64,000 nucleotides of DNA from Lysobacter changpingensis (lineage in GTDB: Bacteria > Pseudomonadota > Gammaproteobacteria > Xanthomonadales > Xanthomonadaceae). This document shows positions 42,941-53,102 of this stretch, piece after piece. Position 1 is the first letter of the stretch, and every line of letters starts with the position of its first letter. The notes beneath the pieces were generated by a model. The model was not told where the DNA came from. It was given only the letters and a program-made list of their open reading frames with translations, and made no database searches. The stretch lies in NCBI RefSeq assembly GCF_017308985.1, contig NZ_JADWPE010000003.1, forward strand, positions 434,001 to 498,000. Reading direction: 5' to 3'. The position numbers and the translations under genes are program-made.

Positions 42941-43573
42941 TCAGCGCGCGCCCTGTTTCGGCGGGCGCACGCGATACGCGAGGCTGATGCGCGGGCCGAC
43001 CGGCGCCTTCGTCTTCGGAACGCCGTGTTCGTGGGTGAGCTGGCTGGCGTGGCTCATCACCAGCAGGCTGCCGGGTTCCAGGTCGATGTGCAGCGCCTTG
43101 CGCGAGGCGTTGTCGCGGATGGTCATGCGGCGCGGCGAACCGAGCGAGACCAGCGCGATCGGATGGCCTTCCTTGAGCATGTGCAGCTTGTCGCCGTGCG
43201 GGGCCACGCTGTCGTTGCCATCGCGGTAGAAGTTCAGGCCGACGGCGTTGAAGGGCTCGTTCAGGTGCCTGCGCACGCGCTGCACGCCGTCGATCAGCGG
43301 CGCGGGGATGCCGTCGTCCTCGAAGCGGTAGGAAGCGACCAGGCGCGGGACGTCGACGATGCGGTCGTACATCGGGCGGCGCTGGGCTTCCCAGGCGACG
43401 GCGGTTTTCAGCTCGGCGAACCAGGCTGAGGCGAGCTCATCCGGGAGGAAGCCGGGGAAATAGCGGATGCCGCCCTGGGCGTCTTCGACGAGCGTGCGCG
43501 GGGTGTTTGCCCGTGCCGGTGGGAACAGGTCGGAAGCGAAAAGGTCGGGGGTTGAGGCGGTGGCGCGCGGCAT
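42941..43573 (-). CDS. AlkB-like 2OG-Fe(II) dioxygenase
   Basis: 210 aa from MPRATASTPD. The DNA-repair AlkB pattern is clear: YFPGFL at the N-terminus, the iron triad His126-x-Asp128 (APHGDKLH) and His183 (THEHGV), and the 2-oxoglutarate-binding Arg in PRISLAYRVR. It should demethylate alkylated bases in DNA or RNA using Fe(II), oxygen and 2-oxoglutarate. The N-terminal helix region is short, resembling ALKBH2/3-type bacterial proteins. It is convergent with the NHL gene (4-bp gap). No ada regulator is nearby. Confidence 0.92.
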   Translation of the reverse strand: MPRATASTPDLFASDLFPPARANTPRTLVEDAQGGIRYFPGFLPDELASAWFAELKTAVAWEAQRRPMYDRIVDVPRLVASYRFEDDGIPAPLIDGVQRVRRHLNEPFNAVGLNFYRDGNDSVAPHGDKLHMLKEGHPIALVSLGSPRRMTIRDNASRKALHIDLEPGSLLVMSHASQLTHEHGVPKTKAPVGPRISLAYRVRPPKQGAR

Positions 43574-43678
43574 CGCGCGAGTGTGGGGGGTGGGCGTCTC
43601 GTGGGGTGAGACTGGGCTTGGCCCGCTCGCTTTTGAGCCTTTTCCCCAGTTGCGAGTGCGCGCGCTGATACTCCGCCG

Positions 43679-43720
43679 CCCCTCACCCCAACCCCTCTCC
43701 CGATGGGGAGAGGGGCTCAC
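43679..43720. repeat. C-rich/G-rich hairpin repeat
   Basis: CCCCTCACCCCAACCCCTCTCC followed by GATGGGGAGAGGGG. It fills much of the 191-bp gap between the AlkB-like gene and uup. Confidence 0.65.
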
Positions 43721-43764
43721 GGCATCGCCCTTCGTCGGAAGCGAGGCTCCGGCGTCAGCGAGTC

Positions 43765-45651
43765 TCAGCCTTCCAGCTCATTCCACCGCTCATACGCCGC
43801 GTCCAGTTCCGCCTGCGTCTTCGCCAGTTCGTCGGTATGCGCGGTGATGGCCGCCGCATCGCGCTGGTAGAACGCGGCCTCGTTCATCCGGGCGGTGAGG
43901 TCGGCGACACGGGATTCCAGCGTTTCGATGCGCAGCGGCAACTGCTCCAGCTCGCGCGCGTCCTTGTAGCTGAGCTTCTTCTTCGCCGGAGCGGGCGCCG
44001 GCGTCGCAACTGCAGCCGCCGGCGCGGCGGCAGCGGCGGCCTTCGCCGACGAAGCGGCCGGCACCGACTTCACCGGCCGCTGCCGCAGCCAGTCGGTGTA
44101 GCCGCCGACGTACTCGCCGACGACACCCTCGCCTTCCATCACCAGCGTGGAGGTCACCACGTTGTCGAGGAAATCGCGATCGTGGCTGACCAGCAGCAGC
44201 GTACCGGGATAGTCGCCGAGCAGTTCTTCCAGCAGCTCCAGCGTTTCGACGTCCAGATCGTTGGTCGGTTCGTCCATCACCAGCAGGTTGGACGGTTGCG
44301 CGAAGAGCTTGGCGAGCAGCAACCGGTTGCGTTCGCCGCCGGACAGGCGGGTGATCGGCGCGCGGGCGCGTTCGGGCGTGAACAGGAAATCCTGCAGGTA
44401 GCCGATGACGTGCTTGGACTTGCCGCCGACTTCGACGAACTCGCGCCCTTCGGCGACGTTCTCCAGCGCGTTCCAGTCCTCGCGCAGCGTGGCGCGGTAC
44501 TGGTCGAAGTACGCGATCTGCAGGTTGCTGCCGAGTTTCACCTCGCCCGATTGCGGCTTCAGCTCACCGAGCAGCAGCTTCAGCAGCGTGGTCTTGCCGC
44601 TGCCGTTGGGGCCGATCAGGCCGATGCGGTCGCCGCGGAAGATCGTGGTCGACAGGCGATCGACCAGCACGCGGTCGCCGTAGGCGAACGTCACGTCCTT
44701 GGCTTCGACGACCTTCTTGCCGGAGGACTCGGACTGCGCGAAGTCCATCTTCACGTTGCCCTGCAACTCGCGCCGCTGCGATCGCTCCACGCGCATCTGC
44801 TTCAGGCGCGTGACGCGGCCCTCGTCGCGCGTGCGGCGGGCCTTGATGCCCTGCCGGATCCACACTTCCTCCTGCGCCAGCAGCTTGTCGAAACGCGCGT
44901 TTTCCTGCGCTTCGGCGTTCAGGCGCTCCTCGCGGCGGCGCAGGTAATTGTCCCAGTCGCCGGGCCAGCTGGTGACCTGGCCGCGGTCGATCTCGACGAT
45001 GCGCGTGGCGAGCGAACGCAGGAAGCGGCGATCGTGGGTGACGAACACCAGCGCGCCCTGCCAGGCCTTCAGGAAACCTTCGAGCCAGTCGATGGCCTCG
45101 ATGTCCAGGTGGTTGGTCGGCTCGTCCAGCAGCAGCACGTCGGGCGATGACACCAGCGCGCGGGCGAGCAGCACGCGGCGCTTCATGCCGCCGGACAGAC
45201 GCGCGAACACGGCGTCGCCGTCCAGTTCCAGGCGCTGCAGGGTCTCGGTCACGCGCTGGTCGAGCGACCAGCCGTTGGCGTCCTCGATCTTCTGCTGCAC
45301 CTTCGCCAGTGCATCGGTGTCGACGTGCTCGGCGTGGCTGAGGTGATGGAACTGCGCGAGCCAGCTGCCGAGCTCGCCCAGCCCGCCGGCGACCACGTCC
45401 CAGACATCGCCGTCGGCGCCGGGCGGCACTTCCTGCTCCAGGCGGGCGATGCGGACGCCGCCCTCGCGGCGGACCTCGCCGTCGTCGGCGTGGAGGTCGC
45501 CGGCGATGAGCTTCATCAGCGTGGATTTGCCGGCGCCGTTGCGGCCGATGAGCGCGATGCGCTCGCCGGGTTCGATGGACAGGACGACGTCGGAAAGCAG
45601 CAAGGGGCCGCCGACGCCGTAGTCGACGTTGTTCAGGGTGATCAGGGGCAT
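43765..45651 (-). CDS. uup: ABC-F family ATPase Uup
   Basis: 628 aa with two ABC domains and no membrane segments. The first has GRNGAGKST, LSGGMKRR and LLLDEPTNHLD; the second has GPNGSGKTT, LSGGERNR and LVMDEPTNDLD. An Ala/Pro-rich linker precedes the C-terminal Uup coiled coil (YKDARELEQLPLRIETLESR), which binds DNA in relatives. Uup acts at the ribosome or in genome stability (reduced precise transposon excision). The interdomain linker (ERLNAEAQENARFDKLLAQE) is the usual ABC-F arm. Identification is firm. Confidence 0.95.
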   Translation of the reverse strand: MPLITLNNVDYGVGGPLLLSDVVLSIEPGERIALIGRNGAGKSTLMKLIAGDLHADDGEVRREGGVRIARLEQEVPPGADGDVWDVVAGGLGELGSWLAQFHHLSHAEHVDTDALAKVQQKIEDANGWSLDQRVTETLQRLELDGDAVFARLSGGMKRRVLLARALVSSPDVLLLDEPTNHLDIEAIDWLEGFLKAWQGALVFVTHDRRFLRSLATRIVEIDRGQVTSWPGDWDNYLRRREERLNAEAQENARFDKLLAQEEVWIRQGIKARRTRDEGRVTRLKQMRVERSQRRELQGNVKMDFAQSESSGKKVVEAKDVTFAYGDRVLVDRLSTTIFRGDRIGLIGPNGSGKTTLLKLLLGELKPQSGEVKLGSNLQIAYFDQYRATLREDWNALENVAEGREFVEVGGKSKHVIGYLQDFLFTPERARAPITRLSGGERNRLLLAKLFAQPSNLLVMDEPTNDLDVETLELLEELLGDYPGTLLLVSHDRDFLDNVVTSTLVMEGEGVVGEYVGGYTDWLRQRPVKSVPAASSAKAAAAAAPAAAVATPAPAPAKKKLSYKDARELEQLPLRIETLESRVADLTARMNEAAFYQRDAAAITAHTDELAKTQAELDAAYERWNELEG

Positions 45652-45746
45652 GGGGGGATTCTACCGGCTCGCCCGCCTGCGCCTTAGTGCTCTCCGACCA
45701 GCCCGATGGAATTCGTCGGAATGCGGCTCGGCGCCGCGCGCCTCAC

Positions 45747-45786
45747 GCCCCTCCCATCCTCCCGCTGCAAGCAGGGGGAGGAGCAA
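45747..45786. repeat. C-rich/G-rich hairpin repeat
   Basis: CGCCCCTCCCATCCTCCCGC, then AGCAGGGGGAGGAGC just before the MpaB-type gene; the GGGGGAGGAG end lies about 21-30 bases upstream of its start codon. Confidence 0.6.
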
Positions 45787-45806
45787 CAGCATGGGATCAT
45801 GACGCC

Positions 45807-46715
45807 ATGCCCTCCCCCACCTCCCTCGCCGCCGCCCGCATCCGCCACTGGGTGCTCTCCGCCTTCCCGCGCGGCCAGAGCGGTATCGACTACGACCAGC
45901 CGCCCGGCGATCCCGGCCTGTTCGGCCCCGACACCGTCACCTGGCGCGTGCATTCCGACTTCCCCGGCATGCTCGCCGGGGGCCTGTGCGCGCTCATGCT
46001 CCAGACCCTGCATCCGCGCGCGCTCGCCGGCGTATGGGACCACTCGAACTTCCGCACCGACCTCGTCGGCCGGCTGCGTCGCACGACCAACTTCGTCGCG
46101 GGCACGACCTACGCATCGAAGCCGGAAGCGCGAAAGCTGATCGACCGCGTCGCCGGCATCCACGAGCAGGTGCGCGGGACCACCGCCGACGGCCGCGCGT
46201 ATCGCGCCGACGATCCCGACCTGCTGACCTGGGTGCACGTCACCGAGAGTTTCGGCTTCCTTGAAGGGTTCCGCCGCTATTCGCCGCTTTCGTTGCCCGC
46301 CGGCGCCGCCGATGCCTACTACGACGAAGTGCGCCGCGTCGCCGAGGCGCTCGGCGCGCGCGACGTACCGAAGTCCGAAGCCGAAGTCGCCGCGTACTTC
46401 GCGCGCGTGCAGGGCGAACTGCGCCTGGACGAGCGTTCGCGCGAGGTGCTGGCCGTGCTCGCCCGCATCCGCCTGCCGGTGCCGGCGGCGGGGCTATCGC
46501 GCGATCTGTTCCTCGGCGCGGGCACGGCGCTGCTGCCGGACTGGGCCGCGCGCATGCTCGCGCTGGGACGCTTCGAACGCGCGCGTGCGGCCGTCGCCTC
46601 GCGCACGCTGCACGCGATCGCGCCGCTGTTCCGCGTCGCGCTCAACGACGGCGTGGCGCCGCGCGCGTGCCGGCGCGTGGGCGCCGATCCGTCGATCCTT
46701 GAACGCTGGCCCTGA
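45807..46715 (+). CDS. Oxygenase MpaB family protein (DUF2236)
   Basis: 302 aa from MPSPTSLAAARIRHWVLSAF. The DUF2236 hallmarks are VHSDFPGMLAGGLCALMLQTLHPRALAGVWDHSN, the RTTNFVAGTTYAS segment, and HVTESFGFLEGFRRYSPL. The His residues in LQTLHP, DHSN and WVHV are the likely heme ligands by analogy with latex-clearing-type and MpaB oxygenases. Substrates are unknown for most bacterial members. It is cytoplasmic by sequence. Adjacent genes do not suggest a pathway. Confidence 0.88.
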   Translation: MPSPTSLAAARIRHWVLSAFPRGQSGIDYDQPPGDPGLFGPDTVTWRVHSDFPGMLAGGLCALMLQTLHPRALAGVWDHSNFRTDLVGRLRRTTNFVAGTTYASKPEARKLIDRVAGIHEQVRGTTADGRAYRADDPDLLTWVHVTESFGFLEGFRRYSPLSLPAGAADAYYDEVRRVAEALGARDVPKSEAEVAAYFARVQGELRLDERSREVLAVLARIRLPVPAAGLSRDLFLGAGTALLPDWAARMLALGRFERARAAVASRTLHAIAPLFRVALNDGVAPRACRRVGADPSILERWP

Positions 46716-46716
46716 G

Positions 46717-47328
46717 TCAGCCGCCGCCCGCAGGGCGCAACAGCACGATCTTCGATGCCGTGCGCACGCGGCCGGCGAGGTGGAACGCCATGTCGATCTC
46801 GTCGCCGGGCTTGAGCTGGTCGAGCCGCATCGGCGATCCGTCCAGCGCGAACACCTGCGTCTGCGCGTCGATCGCGATGCGGTTGCGGATGCGCGTCTCA
46901 GCCTGGTCGACCATCAGCACGTTGGTGCGCGGGACGAATTCGGCCACGGTGCCGTGCAGGTACTGGCCCCAGCCCTGTCCGCGCGTGGTGTCCGGCAGCA
47001 GGCGCACCGACGTCGCTTCGACGCGGTTGCCGGTCTTGACCGTATCGAGCATCACGCGGTCGCCCGGTTGCAGTTGCGGCCGTGTGGCGCGATCGCGCTC
47101 GGCCGTCGCCTCGTCGTAATAGAGGTTGATCGGAGCGCCCTGCCCCAGCTCGCTGCCGGTGCGCGCGTCGGGACTGAGCACGATCCGGTGCTGCGCCGGA
47201 TCGTGCCGTTGCAGCGTGCCGACCGTGCGGCCCTGCACCTGCGCGATGGCCGCCGCCATGCCGAACGCGACGCACGCCAGCAGCGCGCGATGGATCCAGC
47301 CGACATTCCCGAACGTTCCGTTGCCCAT
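46717..47328 (-). CDS. Exported hypothetical protein (beta-rich)
   Basis: 203 aa from MGNGTFGNVGWIHRALLACV; a signal peptide or anchor covers about residues 12-32 and may be cleaved after IAQVQG. The mature part is beta-rich with repeated acidic 'L(K/Q)PGDxVxL' units (LQPGDRVMLDTVKTGNRVEA, LKPGDEIDMAF). These are similar in style to DUF5666-type periplasmic proteins, but I cannot place it firmly. It is separated by one base from the convergent MpaB gene and by 55 bp from selO. Confidence 0.72.
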   Translation of the reverse strand: MGNGTFGNVGWIHRALLACVAFGMAAAIAQVQGRTVGTLQRHDPAQHRIVLSPDARTGSELGQGAPINLYYDEATAERDRATRPQLQPGDRVMLDTVKTGNRVEATSVRLLPDTTRGQGWGQYLHGTVAEFVPRTNVLMVDQAETRIRNRIAIDAQTQVFALDGSPMRLDQLKPGDEIDMAFHLAGRVRTASKIVLLRPAGGG

Positions 47329-47383
47329 GGCCGCGACTCCACGATGCCCGGCGGCATCATGCGCCGCCGGCGTGTAGGCCGCG

Positions 47384-48949
47384 TCAGGAACTGCAGGACA
47401 GCATCGAGCAGCCCGCGCGCTCACGCGCCCAGTCGGGGCGGCGGCGTGCGTAGGCCTCGTGGCCGGGCTGGTCGTCGTACGGGCGGCGCATCACCTCGAG
47501 CAGTTCCGTGACGCCTCCGATGTCGCCCTCGGTGGCGCGATCGATCGCCTGCTGCGCCAGGTAATTGCGCAGCACGTAGCGCGGGTTGGCGGCGTTCATG
47601 CGCGCGCGGCGCTCGCCGGCCGGCAGCGACTGGCGCGAGAGCCGCGCGACGTAGCGCGACAGCCATTCGCGCAACGCCGGCTCGACGGCCTCGCGGCGCA
47701 TCGGGTCGTAGAACGCGTCTTCCATCGGCGCCAGTTCCGGCGCGTCCACGTCGAGGTCGGCGAGGCCGCGGAAGAACAGCGTCATGTCGATCTCGCCTTC
47801 CGTCAGCAGGTCCTGCAACTGCTGCATCAGCGCGGTGTCCTCCTCGCGGCATTCGTCCAGGCCGAGCTTGCGCGCGGTGTTCTCGCGATCGGCGTCGAGG
47901 TAGGTCGAGACGAAACGGCGCAGGCCCGCCTGCAATGGCTCTGTGTCGTCGAACAGCAGCGACAGCGAACCGGCGAGGCGCCCGAGGTTCCAGTAGGCGA
48001 CCTGCGGCTGCTGGCCGAAGCGATAACGACGCTGGTAGCGGTCGGTGGTGTTCGGCGTCCAGCCCGGGTCGAAGTTGTCGACCCAGCCGTAGGGGCCGTA
48101 ATCGATGGTGAGGCCGAGGATCGACATGTTGTCGGTGTTCATCACCCCGTGCACGAAACCGACGCGGATCCAGTGCGCCATCAGCACGGCGGTGCGCTCG
48201 CACACCTGTGCGAACCATTCGGCGTACACCGGCTGGCCGCGGCCGAGGCCGCGCAGTTCGGGGAAATCGCGGCGGATGCAGAAATCCGCGAGCTGGCGCA
48301 GCAGTTCGGTGTCGTTGCGCGAGGCCGGCAGTTCGAAATTGCCGAAGCGGATGAACGACGGCGCGACGCGGCACACCACCGCGCCGGGCTCCATCTGCGG
48401 ATGGCCGTCGTAGAACATGTCGCGTTCGACACGCTCGCCGGTGCCGACCAGGCTGAGCGCGCGCGTGGTCGGCACGCCGAGGTGGTGCATCGCCTCGCTG
48501 CACAGGAATTCCCGGATCGACGAGCGCAGCACCGCGCGGCCATCGGCGCTGCGCGAGTACGGCGTCGGCCCGGCGCCCTTGAGCTGCAGTTCCCAGCGTT
48601 CGCCGTCGGCGTTGATCATCTCGCCCAGCGTGATCGCGCGACCGTCGCCGAGCTGCCCGGCCCACTGGCCGAACTGGTGGCCGCCGTAGTTCGCCGCGAA
48701 CGGCTGCATGCCCGGCAACAGCGCGTTGCCGCCGAAGACGCGGGCGAAGTCGTCGGAGGAGATGTCGGCCTCGCTGAAGCCGAGCCGCCGCGCCATGTCT
48801 TCCGACACCGCCAGCAGGCGCGGCTGCGCCACCGGCGTGGGCTCCACGCGCGAGTACGCCGCGCCGTGCACCTGGCGCACGCCGGGTGAGGTGTCGGGAT
48901 CGCCCGGCAGATCGCGGACGAAGGTGTTGTCGAAATGCGGACTCAACAT
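47384..48949 (-). CDS. selO: Protein adenylyltransferase SelO (pseudokinase fold)
   Basis: 521 aa from [10 protein letters not shown]. SelO landmarks include [81 protein letters not shown] with [10 protein letters not shown]. SelO transfers AMP from ATP to Ser/Thr/Tyr residues of redox enzymes, in the flipped-kinase orientation; the DN and DFxG-equivalent positions are visible. The C-terminus ends CSMLSCSS, so instead of a selenocysteine it has the Cys pair of the bacterial form. It is a single gene divergent from an amidohydrolase. Confidence 0.95.
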   Translation of the reverse strand: MLSPHFDNTFVRDLPGDPDTSPGVRQVHGAAYSRVEPTPVAQPRLLAVSEDMARRLGFSEADISSDDFARVFGGNALLPGMQPFAANYGGHQFGQWAGQLGDGRAITLGEMINADGERWELQLKGAGPTPYSRSADGRAVLRSSIREFLCSEAMHHLGVPTTRALSLVGTGERVERDMFYDGHPQMEPGAVVCRVAPSFIRFGNFELPASRNDTELLRQLADFCIRRDFPELRGLGRGQPVYAEWFAQVCERTAVLMAHWIRVGFVHGVMNTDNMSILGLTIDYGPYGWVDNFDPGWTPNTTDRYQRRYRFGQQPQVAYWNLGRLAGSLSLLFDDTEPLQAGLRRFVSTYLDADRENTARKLGLDECREEDTALMQQLQDLLTEGEIDMTLFFRGLADLDVDAPELAPMEDAFYDPMRREAVEPALREWLSRYVARLSRQSLPAGERRARMNAANPRYVLRNYLAQQAIDRATEGDIGGVTELLEVMRRPYDDQPGHEAYARRRPDWARERAGCSMLSCSS

Positions 48950-49131
48950 GGGCGCGTTCAGCAGGCGGGCGCGGCGGGACGCCTGCCGAGATGGTGCCGC
49001 GCCGTGCGGGTACAAGCGGTGAACCTGCGGCATCGGTCGAGCCGGCAGGCGCGGCACATCGACGCGGTTGGCAGTCCGCGGGCGGCCGGGCGGCTATGCT
49101 GGCCGTTCACGTCGAATGGGGAGACGACCGG

Positions 49132-50523
49132 ATGACCGACCGAGCACGCAAGCACATCGCCCGCCACCAGGTTCGTTCATCCGGGCCGATGCTCGCCGCC
49201 GCGATGCTGCTGGCGTCGGCCGTGCCCGCCGGCGCGCAGGCGCCCGCGGCGACGTCGTCGTGCCGGCTCGTCCAGGCCGGCCAGTTGCTCGACCGCCCCG
49301 GCCATCCGGCGCGCGGCGCGAGCACGCTGCTGGTGTGCAACGCCCGTATCGAAGCGGTGCGCGACGGCTTCGTCGAGCCGTCGGTCTTCCCGAACGCCAC
49401 CGGCGCGGCCGTGATCGACCTGCGCCAGCGCTTCGTGCTGCCGGGCCTGATCGACAGCCACGTGCACCTCACCTCCGACAAGGCAGGCGTGGAAGGTCAG
49501 CTGGAAGGCATTTCCAAGGGCGTGGCCGACCACGCGTACGAGGCCGCGGTGAATGCGCGCAAGACGCTGCACGCGGGTTTCACCACCGTGCGCAACCTCG
49601 GCGACGAGGACGGCGTGACGCTCGCGCTGCGCGACGCGGTGGCCGCGGGCAAGCTGCCGGGGCCGCGCATCGTCGATGCGGGCATGGCGATTTCCGCCAC
49701 CGCCGGCCACATGGACCCGACGCTGGGCTTCCGCGACGAACTGCACGCCGCGCTCGACGTGCACGGCAACACCTGCGACGGCGCCGAAGCCTGCCGCAAG
49801 GCCGTGCGCCGCCAGGTCGCGCGCGGCGCGGACGTGATCAAGATCGCCACCACCGGCGGCGTGAACAGCCGCATCGGCGCGGGGCTGGGCCAGCAGATGT
49901 TCGACGACGAGGCGAAGGCCATCGTCGAAACCGCGCACCTGTACGACAAGAAGGTGGCCGTGCACGCGCACGGCGCGGACGGCATCGCGCTCGCACTGCG
50001 TGCCGGCGCGGATTCCATCGAACACGGCACGCTGATGGACGAGGCGGACATCAAGCTGCTGCGCCAGACCGGCGCGTATTACGTGCCGACGCTTTCCACG
50101 GTGAACGGCTACAAGGAGCGGCTTGCGAAGAATCCCGACGCCTACACCGGCGAGGTGCTGGCCAAGATCCAGTGGCGCATCGGCATCACCGGCAAGGCGC
50201 TGGAACGCGCGGTGCCGGCGGGCGTGAAGATCGCCTTCGGCACGGATGCGGGCGTGAGCCTGCACGGGCGCAACGCGGACGAGTTCGAGCTGATGGTCGC
50301 GCACGGGATGACGCCCGCGACGGCGATCCAGGCGGCCACGGTGAACGCGGCCGACCTGCTGGGGCTTTCGGATCAGGTGGGCACGCTGGAGCCGGGCAAG
50401 CGCGCGGACCTGATCGCGGTGAGCGGCGATCCGTTGTCGGACGTGACGGTGCTCAGGCGCGTGGCGTTCGTGATGAAGGACGGGCGGGTGGAGAAGGATT
50501 CGGGCCTCGGGGCGGCCGATTGA
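49132..50523 (+). CDS. Exported metal-dependent amidohydrolase (imidazolonepropionase-like)
   Basis: 463 aa; MTDRARKH at 49132 gives a long basic leader, and MLAAAMLLASAVPAGAQA (49189) a shorter one, both with a signal peptide. The amidohydrolase superfamily ligands are present: HxH in DSHVHL, Lys in VIKIATTGG, His in VHAHG, His in EHGTLM and Asp in FGTDAGVSLHG. It is probably a periplasmic or secreted enzyme acting on amide or cyclic substrates such as Xaa-Pro dipeptides, by analogy. The substrate is not known. GGGGAGACG precedes the first ATG. Confidence 0.92.
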   Translation: MTDRARKHIARHQVRSSGPMLAAAMLLASAVPAGAQAPAATSSCRLVQAGQLLDRPGHPARGASTLLVCNARIEAVRDGFVEPSVFPNATGAAVIDLRQRFVLPGLIDSHVHLTSDKAGVEGQLEGISKGVADHAYEAAVNARKTLHAGFTTVRNLGDEDGVTLALRDAVAAGKLPGPRIVDAGMAISATAGHMDPTLGFRDELHAALDVHGNTCDGAEACRKAVRRQVARGADVIKIATTGGVNSRIGAGLGQQMFDDEAKAIVETAHLYDKKVAVHAHGADGIALALRAGADSIEHGTLMDEADIKLLRQTGAYYVPTLSTVNGYKERLAKNPDAYTGEVLAKIQWRIGITGKALERAVPAGVKIAFGTDAGVSLHGRNADEFELMVAHGMTPATAIQAATVNAADLLGLSDQVGTLEPGKRADLIAVSGDPLSDVTVLRRVAFVMKDGRVEKDSGLGAAD

Positions 50524-50700
50524 GCCGGCAGGCGCGATCGCGCGTCCACTCGACGTGACCCCGTCGTTGTAGAGCGGTTTGCACGCGCGCGGGCGCATTT
50601 TTCCCCGCACTCGCGCATCGCTACACAGCCCCACCACGCCCCTCGGTTACACTGTTCAGTCTTCCGACCGGCGTTCGCCGGCGCTGCCGAGTCCTCCCCC

Positions 50701-52815
50701 ATGAGCGCCGAGTCGCAAAGCTCGAACGATGCCCCGTCCCTGAAATTCACCGATCTCGACCTGCCCGAGCCCCTGCTCAAGGCACTGGCCGACGTCGGCT
50801 ACGAGTCGCCCTCGCCCATCCAGGCCGCCACGATCCCGCCGCTGCTGCAAGGCCGCGACGTGCTCGGCCAGGCGCAGACCGGCACCGGCAAGACCGCCGC
50901 GTTCGCGCTGCCGATCCTGGCGCGGATCGAGCCGGGCCAGCACAAGCCGCAGGCGCTGGTGCTGGCACCGACGCGCGAGCTGGCGATCCAGGTCGCCGAG
51001 GCGTTCCAGAAGTACGCCCACCACCTGCCCGGCTTCCACGTGCTGCCGATCTACGGCGGCCAGAGCTACTACCCGCAGTTGCAGGCGCTCAAGCGCGGCG
51101 TGCAGGTCGTGGTCGGCACGCCCGGCCGCGTGATCGACCATCTGGAACGCGGCTCTCTCGACTTGTCGGAACTGCGCTGCCTGGTGCTCGACGAAGCCGA
51201 CGAAATGCTGCGCATGGGCTTCATCGACGACGTCGAGGCGGTGCTGAAGAAGACGCCGGAAACGCGTCAGGTCGCGCTGTTCTCGGCGACGATGCCGCCG
51301 CCGATCAAGCGCATCGCGCAGACGTACCTGAAGGACCCGGTCGAGATCTCGATCAAGGCCAAGACCACCACCGCCGCCAACATCCGCCAGCGCTACTGGG
51401 CGGTGAGCGGCGTGCACAAGCTCGATGCGATCACGCGCATCCTGGAAGCCGAGCCGTTCGACGCGATGATCGTGTTCGCGCGCACCAAGCAGGCGACCGA
51501 GGAGCTGGCCGACAAGCTCGCCGCGCGCGGGATTGCCGCTGCCGCCATCAACGGCGACGTGCAGCAGGCGCAGCGCGAGAAGACCATCCAGAACCTCAAG
51601 GACGGCAAGATCGACGTGCTGGTCGCCACCGACGTGGCCGCGCGCGGCCTGGACGTTGAGCGCATCAGCCACGTGCTGAACTTCGACATTCCGTACGACA
51701 CCGAAAGCTATGTGCACCGCATCGGCCGCACCGGCCGCGCGGGTCGCAAGGGCGAGGCGATCCTGTTCGTCACGCCGCGCGAGCGCGGCATGCTGCGCGC
51801 GATCGAGCGCGCCACGCGCCAGCCGATCGAGCCGATGGCGCTGCCCACCATCGAAACGGTGAACGAGCAGCGCGTGAACCGCTTCCTCGGCCGCATCACC
51901 GGCGCGCTCGACAGCGACGACCTGGCGCAGTTCCGCGACCTGGTCGAGCGCTACGAGCGCGAGCAGGACGTGCCTGCGGTGGAGATCGCCGCGGCGCTGG
52001 CGAAGCTCGTGCAGGGCGACATGCCGCTGCTGCTCGACGCCACCGCGGAGAAGCTGCGACCGCATGCGCAGGTCGGTTTCGAACAGCGAGGCCCGCGCGA
52101 ACAGGGGCGCGATTCGCGCTTCGGCCGCGATCGGGATGCGCGTTTCGAACGCGACGGCGGGTCGCGCGCGGCGCGCGAGCCGCGTCAGGAGTCCCGTCAT
52201 GAGCCGCGCCACGAACCTCGCCATGATCGCGGCGAACGGTTCGAGCGTCCGCAGCGCAGCGAAACGGCGGGCGCTCCGGCGGAGCGTTACGAGCGTCCGG
52301 CGATCGAACGACCGCAGTTCGAACAGCCCCGCTCCGAGCGTCCGCAGAACGAGCGTTCGTTCAACGCGGGCGAATCGATGTTCGACGACGACGCGCCGGC
52401 ACCGCGCCGCGAACCTCGCGAGCCGCGCGAATCGCGCGAGCCCGAGGTCGGGATGGAAACCTTCCGCATCGAGGTCGGCCACGTGCATGGCGTGAAGCCG
52501 GGCAACATCGTTGGCGCGATCGCCAACGAGGCCGAACTGGAAAGCCGCTACATCGGCCGCATCGACATCCGCGACGACCACAGCCTGATCGACCTGCCCG
52601 AAGGCATGCCGCGCGAGGTCATGGACCACCTCAAGCGCGTGCGCGTGGCCGGCCAGCAGCTGCGCATCAGCCGCGCCGGCGAAGGCGGCGGCCATGGCGC
52701 CCAGCGTCCGCACGGCCGTCATGCGCGCGAGTTCGACGGCGAGCGCCGTCCGCCGCGCGGGCCGCGTCCGCCGCACGGGGCGGGGCCGCGGAAGCCGGGT
52801 GGGTTCCGGCGCTGA
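50701..52815 (+). CDS. deaD: DEAD-box RNA helicase DeaD/CsdA
   Basis: 704 aa. The helicase core carries the Q motif (ESPSPIQAATIP), AQTGTGKT, TPGR, DEAD, SAT and HRIGRTGRAGR. Residues about 460-580 are a low-complexity Arg/Glu/Pro/His tract with repeats such as RHEPRHEPRHDR, likely disordered and RNA-binding. After it comes a DbpA-type RRM (METFRIEVGHVHGVKPGNIV ... RIDIRDDHSLIDLPEG). A Gly/Arg-rich tail follows. It remodels RNA in ribosome assembly and cold adaptation. The 177-bp leader has no clear motif beyond a TACACT -10-like box near 50648. Confidence 0.95.
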   Translation: MSAESQSSNDAPSLKFTDLDLPEPLLKALADVGYESPSPIQAATIPPLLQGRDVLGQAQTGTGKTAAFALPILARIEPGQHKPQALVLAPTRELAIQVAEAFQKYAHHLPGFHVLPIYGGQSYYPQLQALKRGVQVVVGTPGRVIDHLERGSLDLSELRCLVLDEADEMLRMGFIDDVEAVLKKTPETRQVALFSATMPPPIKRIAQTYLKDPVEISIKAKTTTAANIRQRYWAVSGVHKLDAITRILEAEPFDAMIVFARTKQATEELADKLAARGIAAAAINGDVQQAQREKTIQNLKDGKIDVLVATDVAARGLDVERISHVLNFDIPYDTESYVHRIGRTGRAGRKGEAILFVTPRERGMLRAIERATRQPIEPMALPTIETVNEQRVNRFLGRITGALDSDDLAQFRDLVERYEREQDVPAVEIAAALAKLVQGDMPLLLDATAEKLRPHAQVGFEQRGPREQGRDSRFGRDRDARFERDGGSRAAREPRQESRHEPRHEPRHDRGERFERPQRSETAGAPAERYERPAIERPQFEQPRSERPQNERSFNAGESMFDDDAPAPRREPREPRESREPEVGMETFRIEVGHVHGVKPGNIVGAIANEAELESRYIGRIDIRDDHSLIDLPEGMPREVMDHLKRVRVAGQQLRISRAGEGGGHGAQRPHGRHAREFDGERRPPRGPRPPHGAGPRKPGGFRR

Positions 52816-52934
52816 GGTTCCTGCGGGTGCGTGGCGCGTAGGCGGCGCGATCCGTCCTGACGCAGGGTTTGGCGGGCGCTTGTCCGCCGGTGGGCTGCAT
52901 CGCCCTCACGCACATCATCCCGGCGCACACACAC

Positions 52935-52960
52935 GTCATCCCGGCGAAGCCCGGGATGAC
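52935..52960. repeat. GTCATCCCGG inverted repeat
   Basis: GTCATCCCGG and CCGGGATGAC arms with a 6-base loop, a perfect 10-bp palindrome in the 287-bp gap between deaD and the transporter gene. A second copy lies at 56861-56884. Confidence 0.8.
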
Positions 52961-53102
52961 GGCCGATGTGGGGACGAGTCCATCTGGGATGGGCGGCTTC
53001 TGACGCTTCCCTGATGGCGATGTCCGCACACCTCTCAGCCCCTCATTCCTTCGATGGCATCATCCTTCGCCCGCCGTCGATCACGGAACCTCCGAAGCGC
53101 CG